Counted from the first letter of the stretch, positions 43,615-52,915 are shown. The stretch is DNA of 64,000 nucleotides from Halobacillus massiliensis (GCF_900166625.1 NZ_LT800499.1:3243676-3307675); one strand, 5' to 3'. Notes: a model not told the origin generated them from the letters alone. Numbers and translations are program-made.

Positions 43615-44142
43615 ATGATTTACCCCCAATACACAAAAACCGCACTAGAAGATTGGGTCTCAAGTTGGTATAAACTGCACAACTTTTGGCTCCCTAATGA
43701 TCTAATTCCTAAAGAAATCGCTATGAAATGTAATATTTTTGTCCATTATAAGCCGTTGGACTCATATTACATTCGCTTTGGACGTTATCGAGAGATCGTG
43801 CTTAATTCCAAATTAGGCTCTCATCAACAGAGAGAAGAATTTTTTCATGAACTTTGTCACGCTATACGTCATGTAGGCAAGCAATCTATGATGCCAGAGG
43901 CATTCAGAGAGCTTCAGGAACGAGATGCAAAGCATTTCACCTTATATGCTGCTCTCCCCTATCACATGATTAAAAGATATGACATAGAAGACCCAGACAT
44001 CATTGAAAGATGGTCACATGATTTTAAAGTGAGCGAAGAACTATGTGAAGAAAGGCTCTATCAAATCAAGCGTAGATACATAACAGCAGCAAATAAAAAT
44101 TGTCACGCGCTTAATGAAGCTTATGGGCTATGTTACAAGTAA
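43615..44142 (+). CDS. immA: ImmA/IrrE-type metallopeptidase
   Basis: 175 aa. Zinc motif HELCH (His78-His82) in EEFFHELCHAIRH and a downstream acidic region. ImmA enzymes cut ImmR-type repressors; the ImmR-like repressor here lacks its own peptidase. RBS AGGAAGGTG. It precedes int and has a LexA box. Confidence 0.92.
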   Translation: MIYPQYTKTALEDWVSSWYKLHNFWLPNDLIPKEIAMKCNIFVHYKPLDSYYIRFGRYREIVLNSKLGSHQQREEFFHELCHAIRHVGKQSMMPEAFRELQERDAKHFTLYAALPYHMIKRYDIEDPDIIERWSHDFKVSEELCEERLYQIKRRYITAANKNCHALNEAYGLCYK

Positions 44143-44154
44143 GGAGGTTTTAAT

Positions 44155-45384
44155 ATGGCTAGTTATCAAAAACGTGGCAAGCATTCATTTTTGCTTATTG
44201 TTGAAGCAGGATATGACGCAAAAGGAAAAAGAAAAAAACGAACTAAGACTATACGTGTTGAAGATAAAGCTTTACTTCGGACTACAAAGAAGCTGGAGAA
44301 TTATTTGCAGCAGGAACTTGCTAAATTTCAAATGGAAGTGGAAGCTGGGGAATATATTGCTCCTGAAAAGAACTTGCTAGAAGACTTTGTCCACGAATGG
44401 CACAAAAGGTATGCCATCAAAGATTTGTCTCCTACTACAGCCAAGGTATATATGTCGAGTTTAAATAACCACATACTCCCCCATTTCGAAGGAAAACGGA
44501 TCGGAGATATTAAAACGATTCAAATTATCCGTTTTTTAGGTGATAAAACTTCGAGTGATAAAGATCGAAAAGATGGAAAACAAGGGGCCCTCTCCCCTCA
44601 CACCATTCGAAAAATATATGATGCTCTCTGCAATGTCTTTGCCAGAGCTCATGATTGGAGAATCATAAAAGACAATCCAATGGTTGGAGTAAGGAAGCCT
44701 TCGAGTGAAGAGAAGGAAATGAAATATTACAGCAGTGAAGACCTGGGAGACGTGATAAATGCACTTAATCAAGAACATTTAATGTGGCGAGTCTACTTCT
44801 TAGGAGCTTTATTTGGCGGACTAAGACGAGGTGAACTAACAGCCTTGGAATGGAAACATATCCTTTATGAATCCAATGAAATTAAAGTAGAGAATAACAT
44901 TGTAGATACTAAAAACGGAAAAGCTGTAGTAAAAGCTCCAAAGACTAAGTCTTCAAAAGCAGCTGTAGTTATGCCTGAGTGGTATATGAGTCTCCTGAGA
45001 GAATGGCATACAGAATGGAAAAGAGAGAAATTCAAGATGGGAGAAGATTGGGAAGGTGGAGAACACCAATACTTATTCCATAATGGAACAGGAAAAGCCC
45101 TTTATTTCTCCACTCCTACTACCAAATGGAGACGAATAATAGAAAAACATGGATTGAAGAAGATAAGGTTACATGATCTTCGTCATAGCATGGTTGCTCT
45201 TTTAATGGAAGAAGACGATGTGAATTTACCAGCCATACAAAAAAGAGCCCGACATTCGAGCTCTAAAATTACTTCAGATATTTATGGCCATATTTCTAAA
45301 AAGAGAGCCAAACAAACGGCAAGTCAATTTGATAAATATGCGCCCCCGAAAAATTCCGTCAACAATTCGTCAACAAGTCTCTAA
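44155..45384 (+). CDS. int: Tyrosine-recombinase integrase
   Basis: 409 aa. An AP2/arm-binding N-terminus (residues 1-55), SAM-like core-binding domain (~70-170) and catalytic domain with Arg224 (GGLRRGE), His340-x-x-Arg343 (LHDLRH), His367 and Tyr377 (SDIYGHI). The last codons (NSVNNSSTSL) are encoded by an att arm-type repeat identical to 385-411. It is 62 bp from attR, next to its target tRNA. Confidence 0.95.
   Translation: MASYQKRGKHSFLLIVEAGYDAKGKRKKRTKTIRVEDKALLRTTKKLENYLQQELAKFQMEVEAGEYIAPEKNLLEDFVHEWHKRYAIKDLSPTTAKVYMSSLNNHILPHFEGKRIGDIKTIQIIRFLGDKTSSDKDRKDGKQGALSPHTIRKIYDALCNVFARAHDWRIIKDNPMVGVRKPSSEEKEMKYYSSEDLGDVINALNQEHLMWRVYFLGALFGGLRRGELTALEWKHILYESNEIKVENNIVDTKNGKAVVKAPKTKSSKAAVVMPEWYMSLLREWHTEWKREKFKMGEDWEGGEHQYLFHNGTGKALYFSTPTTKWRRIIEKHGLKKIRLHDLRHSMVALLMEEDDVNLPAIQKRARHSSSKITSDIYGHISKKRAKQTASQFDKYAPPKNSVNNSSTSL
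45352..45378 (+). repeat. attP right arm copy inside int
   Basis: 27 bp identical to 385-411, including CGTCAACAATT and CGTCAACAAGT motifs, within the last codons of int. Confidence 0.7.
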
Positions 45385-45418
45385 TTCAGGCGGTTTACCG
45401 CTATGTGTACACATAAGA

Positions 45419-45443
45419 AAAACCCTTGCAGGACAAGGGTTTT
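45419..45443. terminator. Phage-supplied bidirectional terminator at attR
   Basis: 10-bp AAAACCCTTG / CAAGGGTTTT stem with T-runs both ways; ends int on the plus strand and tRNA-Ala on the minus, replacing the chromosomal terminator at 188-215. Confidence 0.8.
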
Positions 45444-45446
45444 GAG

Positions 45447-45491
45447 AGTGGAGCATAGCGGGCTCGAACCGCTGACCTCTACACTGCCAGT
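45447..45491. repeat. attR: attR: right prophage attachment core
   Basis: Identical 45 bp to 229-273, inside the intact tRNA-Ala gene. The tRNA reading continues uninterrupted to 45521, so integration leaves a functional tRNA. Confidence 0.93.
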
Positions 45492-45521
45492 GTAGCGCTC
45501 TCCCAGCTGAGCTAATGCCCC
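45449..45521 (-). tRNA. tRNA-Ala (anticodon GGC)
   Basis: 73-nt cloverleaf. Acceptor GGGGCAT/ATGCTCC with a G-U at position 3-70, D arm GCTC-GAGC, anticodon stem CTACA/TGTAG with loop CTGGCAG giving GGC, T arm AGCGG TTCGAGC CCGCT, discriminator A, CCA not encoded. Promoter TTGAAA-N17-TATAAT at 45571-45543. It is the phage target. Confidence 0.96.
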
Positions 45522-45542
45522 ATATGTGAACCGACAAGATTC

Positions 45543-45571
45543 ATTATAGCGTTTTTTTCATTAAGTTTCAA
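45543..45571 (-). promoter_or_regulatory. SigA promoter of tRNA-Ala
   Basis: Minus strand TTGAAA (45571-45566), 17 bp spacer, TATAAT (45548-45543), start about 15-20 nt before the tRNA 5' end. Confidence 0.8.
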
Positions 45572-45646
45572 TACTTTTTTATATGACTAATTTCCTTAAT
45601 ATGTCTGGGTGTTTTGTCTTGTTCTCGCTGATGTCAGCTTGTTTCT

Positions 45647-45672
45647 GTTTAACTTCTCTTTACATCGGGTAT
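45647..45672 (+). promoter_or_regulatory. SigB-type promoter of the stress gene
   Basis: GTTTAA (647-652), 14-bp spacer, GGGTAT (667-672): an exact match to the Bacillus SigB consensus, 28 bp before the ATG at 45700. Confidence 0.85.
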
Positions 45673-45699
45673 TCGTCGATTATAAAGGAGGATGTTCGA

Positions 45700-46041
45700 A
45701 TGGAACCAAAATACAAGATTTTTCATGATGATGAAGCATTAAGTGAATCTATAGAAAATCTTAAATCCGGGGGTGTCAGCGAAAAAGATATTTATGTGCT
45801 GGCTTATGATAACTCCCACGTACGCCGGACAAAACGCCGAACAGATGCTAAGAAAATCGGTGTTCGTGTTACAGGTGTCGGTACGGCTACAAAGAATATT
45901 TTTAGAAACAAGAGTGATAAACTGGTCTCTAAAATGAAAAAAATCGGCTTTGACCAGTCGAAGGCTCAGCGTATTGAGAAGGAGCTTAACAAAGGAAAAT
46001 CCTTGCTGGTTGTAAGAAACAAAGACTCCGTAAATTTTTAA
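45700..46041 (+). CDS. General stress protein, YflT/GSP17M family
   Basis: 113 aa beginning MEPKYKIFHDDEALSESIEN, with GVSEKDIYVLAYDNSHVRRT-like strand and a C-terminal helix and RNKDSV. Family members are SigB-controlled heat-shock/general stress proteins of unknown mechanism. ATG after AAGGAGG; the longer frame from 45583 lacks a site and would run through the SigB promoter. Confidence 0.88.
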   Translation: MEPKYKIFHDDEALSESIENLKSGGVSEKDIYVLAYDNSHVRRTKRRTDAKKIGVRVTGVGTATKNIFRNKSDKLVSKMKKIGFDQSKAQRIEKELNKGKSLLVVRNKDSVNF

Positions 46042-46056
46042 ACACATACGAACAGA

Positions 46057-46088
46057 AGTCCCTCAGCTTGCAGCTGAGGGACTTTTTC
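46057..46088. terminator. Bidirectional terminator between stress gene and trpG
   Basis: 11-bp stem AGTCCCTCAGC / GCTGAGGGACT, loop TTGCA, T run on plus; A-rich on the other side. Confidence 0.88.
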
Positions 46089-46090
46089 TT

Positions 46091-46672
46091 CTAAGCCAGT
46101 GCTTTTATTTTCTGTTCAATCAGGTTTTTTAACAGCTGCATGCCATCATTTGTGCCGATCGATTCCGGGTGAAACTGGACGCCTTCAATTGGATATTCCA
46201 AATGGCGGATTCCCATGATTTCACCCTCCACTGTAGCCGCGGTAATTTCAAAGCAATCGGGTACATCTTTGACATCTACAATCAGTGAATGATAGCGCAT
46301 GGCTTCCATTGGATTGTTTAAGCCTTCAAAGACAGAACGTCCGTCATGATGAATTTCCGAGCTCTTCCCGTGCATTAGTCGATCCGCACGAACTACTTTG
46401 CCGCCGAATACCTGCGCGATCGCCTGATGGCCAAGGCAGACTCCAAATATCGGAATCTCGCCTTTATAATGGTTAATTACTTCAAGGGTAATTCCTGTCT
46501 CATCAGGGGAACAGGGTCCCGGGGAAAGAAATAGCAAATCAGGCTTCATTTCATTTATTTCTTCAAATGTAACCTCATCGTTTCTTCTTACGATAACCTC
46601 TTCTCCCAGCTCACCTAAATACTGAACGAGGTTATAAGTAAACGAGTCATAATGATCAATCATGTAAATCAA
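46091..46672 (-). CDS. trpG: Anthranilate/aminodeoxychorismate synthase glutaminase TrpG/PabA
   Basis: 193 aa class I glutamine amidotransferase: Cys79 (GVCLGHQ), His168-x-Glu170 (HPESIGT). Supplies ammonia to TrpE (and PabB). In B. subtilis it lies in the folate operon; here it ends the trp operon. TTG 46672 gives MIYMIDHYDSF; the stretch before it (46672-46709) is full of GAG/TAG triplets, the TRAP-binding arrangement that blocks trpG translation. Confidence 0.93.
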   Translation of the reverse strand: MIYMIDHYDSFTYNLVQYLGELGEEVIVRRNDEVTFEEINEMKPDLLFLSPGPCSPDETGITLEVINHYKGEIPIFGVCLGHQAIAQVFGGKVVRADRLMHGKSSEIHHDGRSVFEGLNNPMEAMRYHSLIVDVKDVPDCFEITAATVEGEIMGIRHLEYPIEGVQFHPESIGTNDGMQLLKNLIEQKIKALA

Positions 46673-46709
46673 CTCAGCTCAGCTCCTCTCAAATCTCTAG
46701 CTCTCACTT
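46672..46709 (-). promoter_or_regulatory. Second TRAP-binding tract over the trpG ribosome site
   Basis: Minus strand from trpA stop to trpG start carries about seven to nine GAG/TAG/AAG triplets spaced by few bases, overlapping AGGAG. This matches the trpG/pabA regulation by TRAP known in B. subtilis. Confidence 0.72.
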
Positions 46710-47505
46710 ATCGAACGAGTTCGTGTACTTCTTGATAAAAACGTTCGATGGCCTCTTCGTTTCCCTTTTCTAAATCCTCCAAATTATCTTCGATAATACG
46801 GATGATTTTACTTCCAATAATAACACCGTCCGAGTGCTCACGGACAAGCTTTACATGTTCGTTTGTAGAAATACCAAAGCCAACCGCCACAGGAACCTTG
46901 CTGTGCTCTTTGACTTTTTTAATAAAAGACAATGCTTCTGCGGACATATCATTACGCTCACCTGTCACGCCTAATGAAGAGACACAGTAAACAAATCCTT
47001 TGGCGTGCTCAGTAATCTGTTTAATGCGTGCATCAGAGTTAGGAGCAACAAGGGAAATGAATTCCACACCTTTTTCTTCAGCAAGGCCTCTAATCTCTTC
47101 ACTTTCTTCATACGGAAGGTCAGGGATTAGTACACCTTCTGCCCCGTTTTCTTCGAGCATTTCAAAAAAGCGGTCATAGCCTAACTGCAGCACTGGATTA
47201 TAGTATGTGAAGATCACGACAGGAATATCGACGCCTGCTTCACGAAGCTTCGGTACAAGCTCTATCGCTGCTGTCAGCGACATGCCGTTCTTAAGGGAAC
47301 GCTGGGCCGCTCTCTGAATGGTCGGTCCATCTGCCAGCGGGTCAGAATAAGGAACTCCTAGCTCTAAAATATCCGCTCCGGCTTTCTGCAGCTTAAGGGC
47401 AAATTGGATCGTCAGCTCAGGATTAGGATCCCCGGCTACCACAAACGGAATGAATAAATCTTTAGTTTTCGTCAGCTTCCCTTGAAAGGGTGTCTGTGTC
47501 AGCAT
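46708..47505 (-). CDS. trpA: Tryptophan synthase alpha chain
   Basis: 265 aa TIM barrel: VAGDPNPE, GVPYSDPLADGPTIQ (catalytic Glu/Asp region), GFGISTNEH. Cleaves indole-glycerol phosphate, feeding indole to TrpB. Follows trpB by 1 bp. Confidence 0.96.
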   Translation of the reverse strand: MLTQTPFQGKLTKTKDLFIPFVVAGDPNPELTIQFALKLQKAGADILELGVPYSDPLADGPTIQRAAQRSLKNGMSLTAAIELVPKLREAGVDIPVVIFTYYNPVLQLGYDRFFEMLEENGAEGVLIPDLPYEESEEIRGLAEEKGVEFISLVAPNSDARIKQITEHAKGFVYCVSSLGVTGERNDMSAEALSFIKKVKEHSKVPVAVGFGISTNEHVKLVREHSDGVIIGSKIIRIIEDNLEDLEKGNEEAIERFYQEVHELVR

Positions 47506-47506
47506 A

Positions 47507-48703
47507 CTATTTTCCCTCCTGAAAGTGATCCATTAATGTGGCCATGTCTTTATCGCCTCGACCTGACAGGTTAATTAAAATTGTCTGATCCTTCGGCATA
47601 TCTTTAACCTCTTTAAAGGCCTGTGCCAAGGCATGGGCACTTTCGATCGCAGGAATAATCCCTTCCTGTACGGTTAACAGCTTCAGGGCATCAAGGGCCT
47701 CATCATCTGTAATGGATTCATAGCGTACTTGTTTCGTTTGAAAAAGGTGGGCATGCTCAGGACCGATTCCCGGATAATCAAGACCGGCAGAAATAGAATA
47801 AGGCTCTGTAATCTGACCATTAATATCCTGCATTAAATAAGTCATTGAACCGTGAATGACTCCTGGTGTGCCTTTTGTTAAAGTCGCCGCATGCATCGGT
47901 GTATCGATACCCTTACCGGCCGCTTCAACTCCAATTAGTTCAGGAGAATCACCGAGAAACGGATAAAATATTCCCATTGCATTACTTCCGCCGCCTACAC
48001 AGGCGTAAATGCGGTCTGGCTGCTCGTCTTCCACTTCCAGGAACTGCTTCTTCGCTTCATCACCAATCACCCGCTGGAAGTCACGGACCATCCGCGGATA
48101 TGGGTGAGGACCGACAACAGAACCGATCAGATAAAAGTGGTCTTCACAGTTTGCTACCCAGTAACGGATCGCTTCGTTCGTCGCATCCTTCAGTGTTCCG
48201 TTCCCGCTTGATACAGAAATAACTTCCGCTCCAAGGAGCTTCATACGAAATACATTCAGCTCCTGACGGCGAATATCTTCTTCTCCCATAAATACTTTAC
48301 ACTCAAGTCCGAATTTGGCGGCAACGGTTGCGGAAGCGACTCCGTGCTGGCCGGCGCCTGTTTCTGCAATAATTTTTTTCTTGCCCATCCGTTTAGCAAG
48401 AAGACCCTGGCCGATCGCATTGTTCAGCTTATGGGCTCCTGTATGATTTAAATCTTCTCGTTTCAAGTAAATTTTAGCTCCGCCTAAATGTTTAGTCAGC
48501 TGGTCACAATAGCTTAGAGACGTCGGGCGCCCAGCATATTCTTGAAGTACATGATGATACTCATCGAGAAATGTCTGGTCGTTCATCGCTTGATCGAGGG
48601 CTTCTTCTAGTTCCTGCAGCGGCCCCATTAAAGTTTCCGGAACATATTTACCGCCGAAATCGCCGTAACGCCCTTTTATATCAGGAAATGCTTGTTTTAG
48701 CAT
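47507..48703 (-). CDS. trpB: Tryptophan synthase beta chain
   Basis: 398 aa; PLP lysine in [12 protein letters not shown]-type motif, GGGSNAMG phosphate loop. Condenses indole with serine. Overlaps trpF by 23 bp. Confidence 0.97.
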   Translation of the reverse strand: MLKQAFPDIKGRYGDFGGKYVPETLMGPLQELEEALDQAMNDQTFLDEYHHVLQEYAGRPTSLSYCDQLTKHLGGAKIYLKREDLNHTGAHKLNNAIGQGLLAKRMGKKKIIAETGAGQHGVASATVAAKFGLECKVFMGEEDIRRQELNVFRMKLLGAEVISVSSGNGTLKDATNEAIRYWVANCEDHFYLIGSVVGPHPYPRMVRDFQRVIGDEAKKQFLEVEDEQPDRIYACVGGGSNAMGIFYPFLGDSPELIGVEAAGKGIDTPMHAATLTKGTPGVIHGSMTYLMQDINGQITEPYSISAGLDYPGIGPEHAHLFQTKQVRYESITDDEALDALKLLTVQEGIIPAIESAHALAQAFKEVKDMPKDQTILINLSGRGDKDMATLMDHFQEGK

Positions 48704-49340
48704 GCTGGTTCACCTCTTTAAGAATGGATTGGATTTTATGAAGATCCTTTTGTTCTTTCGTTTCAATACCGCTTGAAATATCAATACCTTCAGGTTCATG
48801 TTCGAGAAGTTCACGAATATTCTCTGGAGTTATTCCCCCTGCGATCAGGCATGGAACGTTCTGCTCATTAGCGAGCCGGCTGTACTCTTTCACGGTACTC
48901 CAGTCAAAGCTTATACCGGTTCCGCCGTGAGCCCCGCGAACCTTCGAATCGACGACATAGCCATCGGCTACACCTTTAAAGACTTCCATTTCCTGAAACG
49001 CATTGTCGTTGTGTTTAATTACCTTCCATACAGGAAGGTTTATAAAGGCTTTAATGTGTAAAATATCAGAGACCGTTTCACTGCCGTGAAGCTGGATCAC
49101 ATCTAATGGAATGAACGAAAGCACTTCTTCAAGATAATCAACGGTTGGGTTTACGAATACACCGACAAGCTTCTGCTTCGGACGGGTCGCACGCACCCAC
49201 TGTCCTGCTCTTTCAGGCCGCACATACCGCTTCGTTCCTCCAACAAAAATGAAGCCAAGATGAGAAGCATGGGAAGACGCGCTTTTTTTAATGTCAGCTG
49301 CAGAACGATTGCCGCACAGCTTCACGATCGGTTCAATCAT
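48681..49340 (-). CDS. trpF: Phosphoribosylanthranilate isomerase
   Basis: 219 aa barrel starting [20 protein letters not shown], with [14 protein letters not shown] and [13 protein letters not shown]. Overlaps trpC by 4 bp. Confidence 0.95.
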   Translation of the reverse strand: MIEPIVKLCGNRSAADIKKSASSHASHLGFIFVGGTKRYVRPERAGQWVRATRPKQKLVGVFVNPTVDYLEEVLSFIPLDVIQLHGSETVSDILHIKAFINLPVWKVIKHNDNAFQEMEVFKGVADGYVVDSKVRGAHGGTGISFDWSTVKEYSRLANEQNVPCLIAGGITPENIRELLEHEPEGIDISSGIETKEQKDLHKIQSILKEVNQHAKTSIS

Positions 49341-50098
49341 ACACTCACCCCGTTCATTAAATCCCTTACAGCTTTCTTAATATCTTTCTGTCTCATTAAA
49401 GATTCCCCGACTAATACGGCTTCAGCGCCATACCCGGAAACCTGCTCAATATCCCCGTAGCTGAAGATCCCGCTCTCTGAGACTAACAAAGATTCTTCCG
49501 GCGCCATTTTCGCCATCTTTTCCGTCTGACTCAGCTTCGTTTCAAAGGTATGAAGATTGCGATTATTAATACCGAGTACTTCCGGAGTAAATTCTTTTAA
49601 AACGCCTTCGAGTATCTCTTCACTGTGCACCTCTACTAACACTTCAAGGTCGCTTTCATATGCCTGCAGATACAGCTCATGGAGCTTCTTCGGTTCGAGA
49701 GCTTCTCCAATTAGTAAAATCGCATCTGCTCCAATCAGGCGGCTTTCTTCTACCTGAACGGGCTCAATGATAAAGTCTTTGCGCATCACAGGGACTTCCA
49801 CGAATTTCTTAATATCTGTTAAAAAGTCACGATGTCCCTGGAAGAAATGCTGGTCAGTCAGCACGGATATAGCTTGAACTCCGGCATCATTATATTGCTT
49901 TCCGATCATCACGTGGTTGAAGTCTTCACGGATAATTCCTTTTGATGGAGAGGCTTTTTTCACCTCTGCAATCAGTCCGGCTGGATGGTTTGTATTTTTT
50001 AAAGAAGCAGCAAATGGAGTATTCTCCACCTCCGCAGCGTCCGGCATATATAGTTTTTCAATCTCCTGTTGTTTAATCGCGAGAATCGTATCAAGCAT
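49337..50098 (-). CDS. trpC: Indole-3-glycerol-phosphate synthase
   Basis: 253 aa: AEVKKASPSKGIIREDFN, PVMRKDFIIEP, GINNRNLHTFE, SESGI. Single-domain enzyme as in bacilli. Confidence 0.96.
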   Translation of the reverse strand: MLDTILAIKQQEIEKLYMPDAAEVENTPFAASLKNTNHPAGLIAEVKKASPSKGIIREDFNHVMIGKQYNDAGVQAISVLTDQHFFQGHRDFLTDIKKFVEVPVMRKDFIIEPVQVEESRLIGADAILLIGEALEPKKLHELYLQAYESDLEVLVEVHSEEILEGVLKEFTPEVLGINNRNLHTFETKLSQTEKMAKMAPEESLLVSESGIFSYGDIEQVSGYGAEAVLVGESLMRQKDIKKAVRDLMNGVSV

Positions 50099-51113
50099 AC
50101 TGACGTCGCTCCTTTAGTTCCTGGATGGATGTGAAATATTGCTGAACAGAACCATTTTGAATAGCTTCCTGTACGAGGGCGACTCCCTCTTTTAAGTTTT
50201 CTGCTTTTCCACCAATATACAGGCCGGCTGCCGCGTTCATTGTTACGATGGTCATCGCACTTTCGTTCGCCTTGCCTTTAATTACCTGCTCGATAATGGC
50301 TGCACTTTCACCCGTTGAGCTGATTTGAATATCTTTTAAAGACCCTGAGTTAAGTCCTAAGTCTTCCGGTGTTAATGTAAAGCGGTGAATTTCGCCATCC
50401 TTCAGCTCGACAATATCAGTTACGCCAGTCATCGTAATTTCGTCAAGACCGTCACGCCCTGTCGCAAGAAGGACGTGTTTTGAACCGAGCTGTTTCAGTG
50501 TTTCTGCCATTTTTTCTGCATATGCCGTATCATATATGCCGATCAGCTGGCGCTTGGCGTTTGCCGGGTTCGACATCGGTCCTAAAAGATTAAAAACTGT
50601 ACGGAATCCCAGTTCTTGTCGAGCTGGCCCCGCATGCTTCATCGCCTGATGATAATTCGGGGCAAACATAAACGTCATCCCTTTATCTGATAAAGCTTTA
50701 GCTCCTTCTTCCGGTGTTGTATCAATCGGAATACCGAGCTTCTCCAGTACGTCGGCACTTCCGCTTTTTGATGATACTTTACGATTGCCGTGTTTAGCTA
50801 CTTTTACACCCATTGCTGCGAGAATAATGGATACAGCGGTTGAAATGTTAAAAGTAGAACTTCCATCACCGCCCGTGCCGCATGTATCGACGATGCTGTC
50901 ATCCTCGATAGACAGCTTTGTCATATTCTCCCTCATCGCACGTACAAAACCGGTCATTTCCTCAACCGTTTCCCCACGGTGGCGGATAACAGATAACAGA
51001 CTCATCAGCTGGCCTGTCGTTACATTTCCCTGCATAATATCGTTCATCACCTGATAGGCAGCCTCTTCATTTAACGTGTTACCTTCAACAATCTGATTTA
51101 AAAATTCTTTCAT
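50091..51113 (-). CDS. trpD: Anthranilate phosphoribosyltransferase
   Basis: 340 aa: DTCGTGGDGSSTFN, KHGNRKVSSKSGSADVLE, RTVFNLLGPMSNP. Overlaps trpC and trpE by 8 and 4 bp. Confidence 0.97.
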   Translation of the reverse strand: MKEFLNQIVEGNTLNEEAAYQVMNDIMQGNVTTGQLMSLLSVIRHRGETVEEMTGFVRAMRENMTKLSIEDDSIVDTCGTGGDGSSTFNISTAVSIILAAMGVKVAKHGNRKVSSKSGSADVLEKLGIPIDTTPEEGAKALSDKGMTFMFAPNYHQAMKHAGPARQELGFRTVFNLLGPMSNPANAKRQLIGIYDTAYAEKMAETLKQLGSKHVLLATGRDGLDEITMTGVTDIVELKDGEIHRFTLTPEDLGLNSGSLKDIQISSTGESAAIIEQVIKGKANESAMTIVTMNAAAGLYIGGKAENLKEGVALVQEAIQNGSVQQYFTSIQELKERRQYA

Positions 51114-52621
51114 CTCGTCTCGACTCCTTCTATGCTCTTCTCAAATGCCTGCTCTGCTATTTCTATTGTGCGCTTTAATGCGCTCGCTTTGTTAATCGTT
51201 TCCTGATACTCAGCTTCCGGGTCAGAATCAGCGACTACGCCTGCCCCTGCCTGGACATACACTAAATCTCTTACTTTCGTCATCGTTCGAATGGTAATAC
51301 AAGAATCTATATTTCCGTCAAATCCCAAATACACGATACCTCCACCGTATAAATGACGTGGAGTTGGTTCAAGTTCCCGCAAAATCTGCATCGCTCTTAT
51401 CTTCGGGGCACCTGATAACGTTCCCGCCGGATAAGCGGCAATTAATGCGTCAATCGGCGATATATCCTGCTTCAGCTTTCCTGTTACTTTGCTGATAATG
51501 TGCATCACTTTAGAAAATCGTCCGATCGTCATATAGTCGAATACTTTAACAGAGCCATATTCAGCTACACGTCCCATATCATTTCTTGCTAAGTCAACGA
51601 GCATACGATGCTCGGCCTGTTCCTTTTCATCTGCAAGGAGTTCTGCTGCAAGAGCATCATCCTCTTCCTGTGTTACACCGCGCTTTCTCGTTCCGGCAAT
51701 TGGGTGAATTTCCAGCTGGCTGTCCTGCACTTCAAGAAGACGCTCAGGTGAACTTCCCATTACTTCTACATCATTAAATTTCAGATAAAACATATACGGA
51801 GAAGGATTGACTTTTCTAAGAATTCGGTAAAGCTCAAATCCACTTCGTTTTGTCACAGTGTGGAACCGCTGAGATAAAACCGCTTGAAAAATATCTCCGG
51901 CTACGATGTACTCTTTAATTTTTTCAACATCCCGCTTGAAATCCTCTTTTTTATAATTACTTTCAAGCTCGATGTTATGAGTAGCGGACTCATCACTCAG
52001 CATTAGATCTGGTAAAAAACTGTTTTCTTTCAGCCGGCGGCTGACATCCTTTACTCGCTCAACAGCCTGTTCATACTGAGCCTCTGCATTTCCATCTTCC
52101 ATCCGGGCAAACGTTAAGATGGTCGTTTCCTTCGTCCGGTGATGGTAGGCAATCAATGTCTGACAAAATAATAAATGGTAGTTCGATACATCGATATCAT
52201 CTGGAAGAGCCCTGGGTACGGGTTCGTAATCGGAAATCGCATCATACGCGACATAACCAACTGCTCCGCCTTTAAAAGGAAGGGAAACATTCGCCTGTTT
52301 AACCTGCAGGCGTTCAACGGTCTGTTCGAATGCTTCTTTGAAACTTCCTGCTGTTCTTGTAGAGTTTTCATTAAAATCGTCAATTAAAAAGGTGCCATCC
52401 TTCTGCTGACTAATATCAATCATTGGGTCTAATCCAATGAATGAAAAATTAGACCATGGCGATTCAGGGTCCTGGCTCTCCAGCATATAAACAGCTTCAT
52501 CTCGCAGCGCATGAAACATGTGAATTGGGGTTAAGGTATCTGTAAAAAAAGATTGGGAAACTGGAATCGTGCGGTATTCCTGCGCATCGGCAAGAAAAGA
52601 TTCCTTTGTTGTAATACTCAT
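51110..52621 (-). CDS. trpE: Anthranilate synthase component I
   Basis: 503 aa chorismate-binding enzyme: FQAVLSQRFHT, PSPYMFYLKFNDVEVMGSSP, LVDLARNDMGRVAEYGSV, AGTLSGAPKIRAMQ. Its ATG follows GGAGAGGTGAG, downstream of the TRAP leader. Confidence 0.97.
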   Translation of the reverse strand: MSITTKESFLADAQEYRTIPVSQSFFTDTLTPIHMFHALRDEAVYMLESQDPESPWSNFSFIGLDPMIDISQQKDGTFLIDDFNENSTRTAGSFKEAFEQTVERLQVKQANVSLPFKGGAVGYVAYDAISDYEPVPRALPDDIDVSNYHLLFCQTLIAYHHRTKETTILTFARMEDGNAEAQYEQAVERVKDVSRRLKENSFLPDLMLSDESATHNIELESNYKKEDFKRDVEKIKEYIVAGDIFQAVLSQRFHTVTKRSGFELYRILRKVNPSPYMFYLKFNDVEVMGSSPERLLEVQDSQLEIHPIAGTRKRGVTQEEDDALAAELLADEKEQAEHRMLVDLARNDMGRVAEYGSVKVFDYMTIGRFSKVMHIISKVTGKLKQDISPIDALIAAYPAGTLSGAPKIRAMQILRELEPTPRHLYGGGIVYLGFDGNIDSCITIRTMTKVRDLVYVQAGAGVVADSDPEAEYQETINKASALKRTIEIAEQAFEKSIEGVETR

Positions 52622-52744
52622 TTAGCGCTCACCTCTCCATAATTGGTTATGGAAAATGAGACGTTGAGGGGATTATTTATGGATGGAATTTGGGTAGGTG
52701 AAAATAGGCTTAGGCCATTTAACGGCTCCTGACGTCCGTCGCTC
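52622..52744 (-). other. trpE leader region downstream of the TRAP tract
   Basis: Holds the attenuator segment and the trpE ribosome site. The terminator hairpin (around GGCCTAAGCC then TATTTTC) is short and should be verified by folding. Confidence 0.55.
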
Positions 52745-52812
52745 CCTAAAGCTCACTCAGCTCATCCTTTACTTCCTCAACTCTTCTCATCTCATTCTCT
52801 ACTCAACACTTT
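52745..52812 (-). promoter_or_regulatory. trp leader TRAP-binding tract
   Basis: The leader RNA carries about eleven GAG/UAG/AAG triplets separated by two or three bases between the promoter and 52745, the signature of TRAP. Just downstream, the 3' triplet region GCTTTAGG can pair with CCTAAGC (52718 region), a probable antiterminator, alternative to a short GC hairpin before TATTTTC. Confidence 0.85.
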
Positions 52813-52817
52813 CAAAC

Positions 52818-52846
52818 AGTGTATAAAATTCTGATAATAATGTCAA
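52818..52846 (-). promoter_or_regulatory. Promoter of the trp operon
   Basis: Minus strand TTGACA (52846-52841), 17 bp, TACACT (52823-52818). Good SigA promoter. Confidence 0.85.
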
Positions 52847-52915
52847 CCATTCAAGAGCTTCTTTAATTTAAAGAGATCAGCAACTTAAGCTTTTTCTAAT
52901 AAAATTTCAAAAAAA

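Noticed and set aside
52622-52744. T-box or other riboswitch before trpE
   Set aside because: No T-box AGGGUGGNACCGCG-type motif; TRAP triplets explain the leader.
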